A stretch of 64,000 nucleotides of DNA from Colius striatus. Taxonomy: Eukaryota; Chordata; Aves; Coliiformes; Coliidae. This document shows positions 34,901-45,602 of this stretch, piece by piece. Location: NCBI RefSeq assembly GCF_028858725.1, contig NC_084763.1:4960001-5024000 (forward strand), read 5' to 3'. Each line of letters opens with the position of its first letter. The stretch's first letter is position 1. The notes below the pieces were generated by a model. The model was not told the DNA's origin, ran no database searches, and was given only the letters and a program-made list of their open reading frames with translations. The position numbers were made by a program, and so were the translations under genes.

Positions 34901-37900
34901 TTCAGCTTAGCACTGATTTTTTTCCACAGCACTGCAGTGAGGTGTGTGAGTTTATACTGCAATCCATTGCATCAATGATGCCCTTTAAATGTGATTACTT
35001 GGGATGAATGAGCAAGTAGGTGAACAGGAGCTTGTGAATAGTGTGCACTGTTTCACTGAACTCTCTTTCTTAACCTGTGTGTGCAAGGCTGCTCTTTCCC
35101 TTAGGTTTGTAATACAACTGTCTTCCTAAGTGTTGATCAGAATTTCCTAGCTCTTGAATCACAAGGCTGAGACTTGACCTTGTTGGTGCCCCTTTAGTCT
35201 CCCCATGCCCTTTGTAATTCTCCTGTACAGACAGCTCTCCCTCTCTCTCATCTCTTTGGGGGCTTCACAGTGCTTAACATTTTCTTTTCCAGTTTTTGGA
35301 TGCAATATCCATTTGTTTGCACAGTTTGAATGTTTACAGGAGTCTGACTCCAAGGATAATCACCTTGCCTGGACAGCAAACACTATCTCCTGACAAACAT
35401 GTGTCAGGTGTTCAGAACTGGCAAGTACAGAAGAAGAATCTTGTGTCTTAACAGTGTGCTGTACTGTCCAGGCTGAGGAGGAGACCTGCTAACAGGGGAA
35501 AGAATCTGCTCTCCTCAAATGGACTTAATTCCTTTGATATAATCAGGTGGCCAACTGGACTGCTGCAGTCCTCTTGTATTCTTATTTCAGATATATTGAA
35601 GTCACAGGACAGCAGCATCTCCATATGAGTAAAATGGATATTCTGATGCTTTTTCCTAAGATGTTTTTCCTGGAAATCCATCCATATTTGAGCAAAGAGC
35701 TCACAATGCTGAGAGATCCTAACCTGAGCCTCCAACAGCAGCTTGGTAATATACTGGCCCTTGTCTGCACCAGCAGGAAACTAGTTGAGAATGCTTTTGT
35801 TACGTGGCTTTGCGGTCAGTCATCATCTTCCCTTTTTTGCTTCAGAACACTCTAACATGTTTTCCCAAAGGAACTAATGGTTGGTTAATGTACAGTCCCC
35901 ACATTTTCCTTTTAATCTGTTCTTGTACACATCTTTTTCCAGACTGCAAGCACCATTTTAAGAGAAAATCCAAGAGGAATCTAGCCTCTATGCCTCTCTA
36001 CCTTAAGCCAACACCATCTGTATCTAAAGTATTCCCAGTGTGTTTGTTCAACCTTGTTCTTCAAAATTTCTTGTGCTGGGGGCCCCAGTCTTCCCCAGGC
36101 AAGCTATTCTAGTATTGATTGTCAAGAAACTTGTCAGCAGCTGACTGAAATCTTCATTAGTGTATGTAAACCAGTTGTCACTTTCAGCTTCCACAAAGCA
36201 TGGCTTTGTGCTCTGAGACCATTTTGTGCCCTCTCTGTTATTTTCTTACCTCCCTGATGGACTGGAAGTTATGGAAACCTGCAGAGGTGCAGAGCAACAC
36301 AGAGAAGAAAGACCCAGCAAGGATGTGAAGGGATGACCAGATCCTTAATGACCTGGTCCAAAATCCTTCAGCAGCTCCTGAGTTGCAAGAAAGCTGTCTT
36401 GCAGGCTAGAGCTTCAAGGCATCATAGACATCCTTGAGGTCCTGCCTGGAAGATCACATGAGGAAAGGGACTGGAAGCTGGAGAGGAATGATGTCTCCTT
36501 TCATGCTTCTTCAATGAGAAGACAAAACTGGGCAAAAAAAAAAAAGACCTTGGGACTTGATGCAAAGGTTTGAATGGAAAAGCACTGGAAAAAGATGTCA
36601 CAGGGATCTTTGGGCATGCTTTTGCTGAATAAAGTGTGTCTGTTTAAAGAACCTCTTCTCAGAAGACATTTTCTGTCGGTTGTTGTGTTTCCAAAGATGG
36701 GAGTAGTGAAGCAGAGCCTCCAGCTTTGGGTGGGGAGTCTTCAATGTGTGTGCTACCTACAAGAGGAGGTTTCACAAAAGCAGGGCTTGTTTCAGGCCCT
36801 TAGTAATGCAATCCTCTTTCAGCAGGATATCTGCTCTTTATGGCCAAGGTAAATGGGGATGTGTTTAAGAATTCCTGGTTTGGGCTTTAGCACATATAGC
36901 TGTCCCTCAGGAGCCAAGTATATATTGGACTCCAAGGTCAGGATCTTAGGAAGGGTCTCACTTTTTAACTCTAGTGATGAGAAGCACAGCCTTGCTCATG
37001 AATCCACCCAGCATGTGTTCAGAGCAGACTCTGTGCAAGCATCATGATAAGATCTCTGTCTTGCACTTCAGTAATGTGCTTACAGCTGCATGACTGTAGT
37101 TTAGCCTCTTCTTTTGGTAGGCAAGGAAAGCTAAAAAAACCCCCTTCATAATGGATTTGTGAATTGAGTTTGAAACTCTAACAGGATCTGTTGAATACTG
37201 GTGTAAATCCAGTAGGTAAATGCAGCCAGTATCCGTGGTTTGGAAGGATTTGTTGTTTCCTTATTCATTGTAAGTGTATGCTTTTTTTTTCCCTTGGTGC
37301 TTTTATAAGGCTCATGCTTCTATACTAATATTAACAGAGCATCTTCAGTGTTTTCTGGGGTTGTGGGCCAGAGCACAGATGTGAGCAGAACAACTGAGGG
37401 TCACCTCTCTAATGCTATAGCTAAGAAACTATTCTTCTGTTTCCTGTTTCATTCCTCTAAGTCTTGCTGGTTTTTCCTCTCACACTAGGGAAGCCCTATA
37501 TGTAGAGAAATTCAAAACCAAAAAGGTCTTTCAGTGTGTCTGTGGTGGTCTGAAGTGGAGTTCATCTCCAGTACTTCCACATATCCATGATTAATTTGCA
37601 AGCTGGTTGAGCTTGTCTTTGCTTCCAGCTTGCTTATTTATGGCTTTCTCCTTGCTCCCATTCACAGGTTCCTTTTTGCAAGCCTCACAAATCTTGGTAG
37701 GTGCAGAGAGTGAATATTCTGTGGGTCTCTAGATTTAGCCAGATGTCTCCCCTGGTTGTGGATTTCAACAACAGCACTCTCCTAAGCACTTGCCTTAGAA
37801 GGTGAATGATTGTGTGTGATGGTTGCAGGATCTGGATATGTTCCTTCACTACAGGTGAAGGGATCTTCTGAAGTATAGACAGAGGAAAATAAACTCATAG

Positions 37901-38070
37901 CTTACTCTTAACTTTTCTCCTGCCCTGTCTGTTGCTTTGAACTGTCTGAACCTTTCACCTGTTTAGTGAGAATGTCAGTTGCTGTTTCCACAGCAGGCCC
38001 CTGTGGGATAAGGAGAGCTGTGCAGGAGTTTGCTCTCTTTTCGTACCCTCCTCCATGTTACATATCATTT
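31946..38070. other. Intergenic, GLB1 to CR1 at 38 kb
   Basis: No gene is recognised. It contains the short CR1 at 33041-33105, an A12 run near 36534-36545 and scattered short open frames without protein character. An unextended GLB1 3' UTR would end before this stretch. Confidence 0.6.
33041..33105 (-). mobile_element. CR1 LINE 3'-end fragment, very short
   Basis: Two octamer copies (ATCATAGAATCATAGAATGG), then the tail as far as CCAGTCCGACCCCC. Severely 5'-truncated. Confidence 0.9.
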
Positions 38071-38416
38071 CATAGAAACACAGAATGGTAGGAGTTGAAA
38101 GGGACCTTTAGAGATCATCCAGTCCAAACCCCCTGCCAAAGCAGCTCCCACCTAGATCAGGTCACACAGGAACGTGTCCAGGTGGGTTTTGAAACCTCTC
38201 AAGAAGGAGCCTCCACACCCTCCCTGGGCAGCCTGTGCCAGGGCTCCCTCACCTCAGCAGGGAAATCGTTTTTCCTTATGTTTAAATGCAACTTTTTGTG
38301 TTCCAGCTTGTGTCCACCCCTTGTCCTGTCACCATATACAACAGAAAGACGTGTGGCCCCAGCCTCCCGACACCCACCATTTCTATACTCATAAACGTTA
38401 ATGACATCCCTCTCAG
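38071..38416 (-). mobile_element. CR1 LINE fragment, ~345 bp
   Basis: The reverse-complement CR1 3' UTR plus the end of ORF2: tail, then CTCCACACCCTCCCTGGGCA (antisense of the LPREGVEAPSLEVF-type peptide), TTTCCTTATGTTTAAATGCA and CACCCCTTGTCCTGTCACC. Open frames over it on the + strand are reverse-strand artefacts. Confidence 0.92.
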
Positions 38417-41400
38417 TGCTTGTTGAAACACTGCACTACCAGCGAGGCTTCCCAGTAGACTTCAGCCTCTGAGAGATGGGTCTGGATCCTGCCAATATAC
38501 ACTTTACATATCATCTTTCAAGCTTTCTGACTCTTTCTTGTTGGTTTTAGGATGTGGTTTGCAGTACTGAATAGGTAGATCCGGTAGAACCTGAGAAGCT
38601 GGTACTGAACATGAGAGGGGTTAGCATGGTTTCCTGCAAAGTTCTGTCAAAAGCAGTGACTTGTGCTACTGTGCCTGCCAATGTTGCTCTTTTGGCCCTT
38701 TGATCCAGAGCAGTCTCTGCTTCAAAAGCCCAAGTTAAAACGATGTTGAGTCTTTTGAATGCAGCCAAAAAGAGACGCTCGCAGACGTGACTATTTAAAG
38801 CAGCGAGTCCACCCAGCTTGTGCTAAAACAGCAGAAAATAGCTGCTGGTTGGTGTCTGTTGAGACAGTTTGGGGTTGGGTTATTTTTTCACTCTTTCAAG
38901 TCCAACCTCCCAGGTCTGTTTGCTTTGACTTACAGGCTTCAGAGGTGTTAAAAAAACCCTAGAACCTCTCCAGATCCTTTCAAACTTTGACTCTCGTGAC
39001 ACCAAGAGAGTTGGTGTTCTAGAGTGATGAGCCAAAATTTGAGCTCCATGTCTTTTATTGGGAAGGAAGGAACACACCACACCTCAATACCACTCCAAAA
39101 TCAAGCTTGTTCACTCATTCTTGGAAACAGAGAACTTGACCTGAAGGTATCAGTAATTCAGATGCAAGAGGAAAAGCTGGCAATGCTGAAATAGCCCAAA
39201 AGGCTGCTTTTTAAAAACCCCCAATCTGAACAACACAATCTGTTCAGAGATACTGAAACGAGATTACAGCAGTAGGATGTTTGACTTGCATGAGGCTTGT
39301 TTCTCCTGTTCCTGTAGGTACAGTGCAAGGTGCTGAAACAGGGTGTTCAGGCACTATGGGAATAAAACCAAAAGAGAATATTCAGTGTTACAAAACATGA
39401 TCTGGATGAGTAGCCTAAGACAGAGGAAAGAGGATGATGATGTGTCAGGTGAATAGTGGGCTGTTTGTTGGTTTTGTTTAGTTTCTTTTTTCAAACCCAA
39501 GCAGGCCAGCAGTGGAGAGGGGAAAGACAATCCTTCACCACCAGCAGCTCCAGGCTCAACTGCCAAAGGTGAATGGTGCCGAGCTCTGTAATTTTCAGAT
39601 CTTCATAGGTACAAGTGGAAAGCTTTACTTGACAGAAAGGAGGTGAACTGGGGTGAAGATTCAACTTCCTCAGCTGGATGTGCAGGGTGGGGAAAATATA
39701 TCCAAACCCTAACAAAAATCCACCTCATTGGCAAGGTGGTGAACACTCACGGCTCTGCTGGTACTTGCTCCCCAACTGCTTATATCACTGACTTGTTTGC
39801 TATTTGATCTTTGCTATTCAAGGTAGAAGCAATCCTTTTTCTGAGAGTTCTTGATATGCATCACATATTTTCTGTTGTTCACAAAACAATAAGGTTAGAT
39901 GATGGCTGGTTTGGTTTCACTGTGGTTTATGGTGAGCGAGTGCCTTCTTCAGAAATAAAACCATGCTGTTGCACTTGTTCTGCAAGGTGGGTGAAAGAAC
40001 ATTCAGAGCTTCCTACTGTTTCTTTTCTGTATGTAATGAGTTTGCTAAGGGTCTGCCCCTTTGGTGCAGCACATGAGAATGCTTTTATCTCACAGGCTTC
40101 TTATTATTGTGTTTTCTTTTTCTCACTTAATAAAAGTGGCTTTTCTCATATAAGAATAATGGTGCTGAGTGTGACTAAGGTCCCTCTAACACTGTATCCT
40201 CCTTTGATACCTGATCATCTCTTTCTGAGCTTCAGCATCTGAAGCTTTGAGGTGAAATCTTTATTCTCCTACTGAGTTGAGCTGGAATTTCAGTACCTTT
40301 TAAACTTTTCAGTAGAAGACACTTGGGTGATTCACCTGCTTCCTCATCGTGACTCAGTTTGCAAATAGAAAACCCCTTGACCTCTAAAGCTCACAGCCTG
40401 CAGCGTAACACTGATGTGCACCACTTGAGATTATTTAAAACATCACCTCTTTCTCATCAACTTTGATCTGTGCTTCATAGTGTGTTTTGATTTGGGGATT
40501 GTTAACTTGTTGTCAGGCTCTATATGCCTTTTGGTGTTAAAATGTGATGCTGGTTTGGCTTGGAAAGAATATTCCTGTTCTTACAAAGTACTTGGGGTTT
40601 TTTTTCCCTCCTACCTGTTTTAGCATGTTTATGCAAATTGGTGAAACCCACTGGTGATGGAAGACATCAGTGTGAAGGAAAGCAGGCAAGCAAATCTATA
40701 AAGGGGTAGGGGTTTTGTCTGCAAACCTTCATGATTCAGGACAACAATCACCTGTTGACTGAGAAATGCTAGGGAGAAATTGCTCAAACCAAAGGAGTTT
40801 GGGGTTGGTGGTGTTAGGGTTTTTTTTTCCTTAGAATAACTCATGCTGAAGTTGTTTTCATCTTCTGTGGGTGGGGATGAAACTTTTTGGGCCGTGAGTA
40901 AAAGTGTGTGCATGGTCCTTGGTGTCTTGAGACAAGACAAGTAATCTAGCAATGGAATACACAGATTTTTGTGCCTGTAATAAATGCTTTGTTTCATTGT
41001 AATAACAATGCCTTGTTCTACAAAGGAGGGCAGAGTCTTGATTTCTGCATAGCAGATGCAAAAGTTGAATTGACTGAGATCCCTGACAAGGTGGAAAGCA
41101 GAACCTTAACAGTGCTTTTCTCTTTAAGGAGAAGTAAAGGATAAGAGTGCTACAGTCTAGGGCATGTCTGCTCTGATCAATACGTAGTGATGGACACAGT
41201 TGGGCTACTTCTGCCTGGTTTAAGTCTGCAGCCCAAGATGGAGGCAGTGGAAGCTGTCTAGTAAGCTGCAGGTAATAAAGCACGGGGTTATTTCCTAAAC
41301 ACAGCCACTGTCTGCAGGCACATGACCAGATTCAGTTGTATTCTGCCCCTGTGCGCTGTGGTTTGTGTGTGTGGGTCTCTCTGCAGTTGCTCTCACAGAG

Positions 41401-42200
41401 GAGAAATGCCCTTTGAAGCAAAGGGCATTTCTCCTCTCTGATGGGTCTGGATAAATCTCATGTACTGCTCATCTAGCTTGTGCTGCCAGCCCCTGACTAG
41501 GTAGACATGGCTTTTGCTGGGAAGGATCTCATTGATTTATTTTCCCCCACTCACTGTGTCTTGTTTTACTTTTGACAAAACAGTAACATCATGTGTTCTT
41601 GTGGTCTCAGATCTTGAAAGCTTGGCAGACTTGGCAGAAGGTGTCACTAACATGAACGTTAATACTGGCTACCCACTTGCTCCATTCTTAGCTTTTGATA
41701 GCTCCATTGTTAGTTTTATCCATAACTTTTGCACACCTGTTTCTGTACAAGTAGTTGACATTTTTTTTAGAGCTCTTTTTACATTTTTCCAGGAACCTGG
41801 AAGCCTACACATACCCTGTGGTTTGTGTTGGCAGGACAGTCCATGAATTGGTGGTGTGCCCACCCCAAAATCCAGGCCACGTTCAGACACGTCATATATT
41901 ATGACTGAGGTCTTCATTGTGAATCACCTTACAGAAAGGATGAGCTTTCTTTTCTGATCAGGACACAGTTAGTAGTTGCTCTGCACCTGTACAAACCCTT
42001 CCCTGGATGGCTTTTTCTGAAAAATAAAAATCCCCAAATAAGACCAAGAAACATTCTGTAGAACCTTGGACACCTGGTGCTGACCTCACTTTCTCAGTCT
42101 CTGACACTAATTGGCATCACTTCAGAGCTGAGCTTTCATAAATGCTAATTTGATGTTGGATCATTTAGAATTTCTTCACATAGTCCCATTTGCCAAAGCA
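38417..42200. other. Intergenic, no gene recognised
   Basis: Open frames of 143 codons (39811-40242, +) and 141 codons (40858-41283, -) occur, but neither has a recognisable domain and their length is within chance expectation for this much sequence. The only distinctive object is the hairpin at 41393-41441. Confidence 0.6.
41393..41441. repeat. Perfect short inverted repeat (hairpin)
   Basis: The left arm 41397-41414 (AGAGGAGAAATGCCCTTT) and right arm 41420-41437 are exact reverse complements over 18 bp, around a 5-base loop (GAAGC). After one C-C mismatch the stem continues for 3 more pairs on each side. A perfect 18-bp stem with a 5-base loop is very unlikely by chance in 64 kb. It may come from template-switch mutation, or it may be transcribed as a hairpin RNA; neither is shown. 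Confidence 0.9.
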
Positions 42201-42400
42201 ACACAAGGAAAAACTTCTTCCCTGTTGAGGTGAGGGAGCACTGGCAGGGGCTGCCCAGATGGGCTGTGGAGTCTCCTTCTCTGGAGACATTCCAACCCAG
42301 CTGGACGAGTTCCTGTGTGACCTACTCTGGGTGGCCCTGCTCTGGCAGGGGGGTTGCACTGGATGAGCTTTCAGGGTCCCTTCCAGCCCTTGAGATCCTG
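42201..42400 (+). mobile_element. Diverged CR1 LINE 3' fragment
   Basis: Reads GAAAAACTTCTTCCCTGTTG, then GAGGGAGCACTGGCAGGGGC and the tail CAGGGTCCCTTCCAGCCC. It is more diverged than the others, lacks a clear terminal octamer, and probably belongs to another CR1 subfamily. Confidence 0.8.
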
Positions 42401-42831
42401 TGCCTGTGACAGAGTCTATAAAACGCCGTCGCTTTTACTTTGTAGAAGCAACAACAGTTCATTTTCTGGGTAAATTCTCATGAACAAAGTCAGCAGGTTT
42501 CTTTTAAAAAAGGCAACCCAACAGGAAAAAAACCCTTTTTTCTGGGTGGTTTCTACAGTAATATTCATCACCTTACTGAAATTTGGCTTCAAATGCTACT
42601 TTTTTTCTTAGTTCTGGCCCATTCATAAGGGTGTGTGACCATTGCTACTGATTGAACAGTGCGGTGGGTTTATTCCTCTAAAGTTGTCACCAAAAAGTAC
42701 TGTGTTAAATAAGACAAACCCATGAGTTCTTCCTACAATTTCTGATTACTGGAGGACTTTTGAAATGATTTCCCCCCATTCTCTCATCAGCATCCAATTT
42801 TTAAAAGAATTCAAGGCAGAAATAATGAAAC

Positions 42832-43590
42832 AGAATCACAGAATGGTAGGGGTTGGAAGGGACCTTTAGAGATCATCCAGTCCAACCTCCCTGCAGAAGC
42901 AGGTCCACCTGGATCAGGTTGCACAGGAACAAGTCCAGGTGGGTTTTGAAGACCTCTAGAGAAGGAGCCTCCACACCCTCCCTGGGCAGCCTGTGCCAGG
43001 GCTCCCTCACTGAAACACTGAAATAGTTTTTCCTTATGTTTAAATGCAACTTTTTGTATTCCAGCTTGTGTCCATCACCCCTTGTCCTGTCACTGGATAC
43101 AACAGAAAAAAAGTGCTGCCCCAACCTCCTGACACCCACCATGGAGATATTTGTAAATATTCATGAGATCCTCCTCAGTCTCCTCTTCTCCAGACTAAAC
43201 AGCCCCAGTTCCCGCAGCCTTTCCTCGTATGAAAGATGCTCCAGTCCCCTGATCATCTTGGTGGCCCTGCACTGGCCTCTCTCCAGCACTTCCCTGTCCC
43301 TCTGGAGCTGAGGAGCCCAGAACTGGACACAGGACTCCAGATGAGGCCTCACCAGGGCAGAGTAGAGATAGGGAGCAGAACCTCCCTTGACCTGCTGCCC
43401 ACACTCTTCTTGATGCATCCCAGGCTGCCATTGGCTTCTTGGCCACGAGGGCACATTGCTGACTCACGTTCAGTTTATTATCAACCAGCACTCCCAGGTC
43501 TCTCTCTGCAGAGCTGCTCTCCAGCAGGTCAATCCCCAGCCTGTCCTGGTGCATGGGGTTGATTTCAAAAGCAGAATGTTTTGCTGCTGT
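42832..43590 (-). mobile_element. CR1 LINE fragment with 3' end of ORF2, ~760 bp
   Basis: The largest CR1 copy. From the right it begins in the ORF2 C-terminal region. Broken frames read NPMHQDRLGIDLLESS, then ERDLGVLVDNKLN, then [20 protein letters not shown] and [20 protein letters not shown], and reach WHRLPREGVEAPSLEVFKT, followed by the 3' tail at 42832. Reading frames change several times, so it is dead. The 5' boundary is approximate. Confidence 0.93.
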
Positions 43591-45015
43591 AGTCAGAAGC
43601 CAGGCATCCTCCTTGTGTGACTGCTGCACGTGGTGATCATCAGCTTAAACTGGCGAGGGAAGGAATGTGTGTTACTCCACGTGACTGTGGGAGAGGAGGT
43701 TGTGGCATATACATTCATGAGAAAAGCCAGAGCTGGAGCAGATGGGAGCCAGCCTCCCCATGGGGGATTTTGGGGGTTCCCTAGTATTTCTGAGGAAAGG
43801 AAGCAAGTGCGGGTCTGCGTTATGCAAGGATGGGTTGGTGAAGCAGAACTGAGGAGAACACAGCCTAAATCCAAACTTCCTTTTTCTTTCCTTTTGCAAA
43901 CTCTCCCACCCCTTCTGTGTAGCGTTGCAGGTTTCTGTGTGACACCTGGTGCTATGGCTTTCACTCCTGTAGAAAGCATAAACAAGCTCTTGTGGCAGCG
44001 AGGGCAGACCCGTGCTCTGCAGCTTCTCAGCACTGTTTGTCTGCAGGGCTCGCAGACAACGTTGTTTCTTGCAGTCAACCAGCCTTGTTTTCTTTCCATC
44101 CCTGATGTTTGTGAATGAGCAACAAAGGGCATAATCGACAGGAAAAATCATCCTTCTCTTTCTTAAAGTGCTTTTTACACCTTTCCCACATGCTCTGGTG
44201 GCGGAAAAGGCAAGTCACTCAGTCTGCGGTCACGGTCTTGTGGTCAAATTTCAGTTTACCATTTATGAGCAAGTACAGAGATGTGTTGTGGTCATGCTTC
44301 ACTTTGATTGAGATACTTTTGTGTCACTACTAGCTCGTACTGCTCTTTCTATTTGTGTGGGATGGCGACAGGTTAAATGTCAGGGAGGGACTCTTAGATC
44401 TACCTGCCCAAACCACAATATTTCCATGTAGGAATGCAAAGTCCCTGTGCAAAAGAAACAAATATGCAGGGATGTTCCAACCACTGTCCCAGGTACAAAA
44501 GTCTCTTCCTAAACTTGACTGCTTGGGGCTTCTCAGAAAATGCTGTTCTTTTAGGCACAGGGTCTGGTAATGTCCATCTTCACTCAGTGTTGCCTCACAG
44601 GTCACTAACAGCATCAAAAGTACCTTTTATGAGGGTTTCCTATCTGTGGAAACACATCACATTCTTGCAGGTCAAATTCCTGATGGTTGCAGTTGTTAAA
44701 AGGAAAAGCAAGGATACAAACATCTTTGTATTGCAAAAGAATTCCTAGTGCCTGAGTAGTTTTTCTTTGGCAACGCCTGAGAGCACAAAAACTTGCAGTG
44801 TGTGGTTACTGAGTGACCTGTACTGAGTGCATGTTGTTAACTCATTTTGAAACAAGAAACTAGAACCCAGAGGAACGTTAAACCATCCAAGATGACTTGA
44901 CATAAATAAATACTTCTCCGGCACATAAACTAAAAGAGAACACTGCATTGATCAGTATATGGGGGCTGCATTTACACAGAGGATGATGTGTTTTATTTAA
45001 CCTTTTGGACACTCC
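43591..45015. other. Spacer between two head-to-head CR1 copies
   Basis: Not recognisably CR1. It holds three mutually overlapping open frames of 159-179 codons (43593-44132 -, 43630-44118 +, 43672-44151 -). Their coexistence on both strands points to local stop-poor composition rather than a gene, and none has a recognisable domain. Confidence 0.5.
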
Positions 45016-45602
45016 TTGATGCATCAAGAAGAGTGTGGGCAGCAGGTCAAGGGAGGTTGTTCTCCATCTCTACTCTGCCCTGGTGAGGCCTCATCTGGAG
45101 TCCTGTGTCCGGTTCAGGGCTCCTCAGCTCAAGAGAGAAAGGGAACTGCTGGAGAGAGGCCAGTGCAGGGCCACCAAGATGATCAGGGGACTGGAACATC
45201 TTTCATATGAGGAAAGGCTGCGGGACCTGGGGCTGTTTAGTCTGGAGGAGACTGAGGGGGGATCTTATTAACATTTACAAATATCTAAAGGGTGGGTGTC
45301 AGGAGGTTGGGGCAGCACTTTTTTCTGTAGTAGAGAGTAACAGGACAAGGGGTGATGGGATGAAGCTGGAACACAAAAAGTTCCACTTAAACATAAGAAA
45401 AAACTCTTTCAGTGTTTCAGTGAGGGAGCCCTGGCACAGGCTGCCCAGGGAGGGTGTGGAGGCTCCTTCCTTGGAGGTCTTCAAGACCTGCCTGGACACG
45501 TTCCTGTGTGACCTGATCTAGGTGGGACCTGCTTCTGCAGGGGGGTTGGACTGGATGAGCTCTAAAGGTCCCTTCCAACCCCTACTGTTCTATGATTCTA
45601 TG
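45016..45602 (+). mobile_element. CR1 LINE fragment with 3' end of ORF2, ~590 bp
   Basis: Reads [20 protein letters not shown] and [20 protein letters not shown], then after a frameshift [20 protein letters not shown] and WHRLPREGVEAPSLEVFKTC, and ends with the 3' tail and CTGTTCTATGATTCTATG. It is closely similar to the copy at 42832-43590, in opposite orientation. Confidence 0.94.

Noticed and set aside
38095-38401. 99- and 75-codon + strand frames
   Set aside because: They lie wholly on the antisense strand of a CR1 fragment.
39811-40242. 143-codon + strand frame
   Set aside because: No recognised domain; length is within chance expectation for six frames over 64 kb.
40858-41283. 141-codon - strand frame
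   Set aside because: Low-complexity, no motif, no neighbouring splice or promoter evidence.
43195-43629. 144-codon - strand frame and neighbouring frames at 43161-43454 and 42873-43142
   Set aside because: They are pieces of the CR1 ORF2 C-terminal region split by frameshifts, not host genes.
45016-45521. Three + strand frames with reverse-transcriptase-like peptides
   Set aside because: Fragments of one dead CR1 copy with at least one frameshift.
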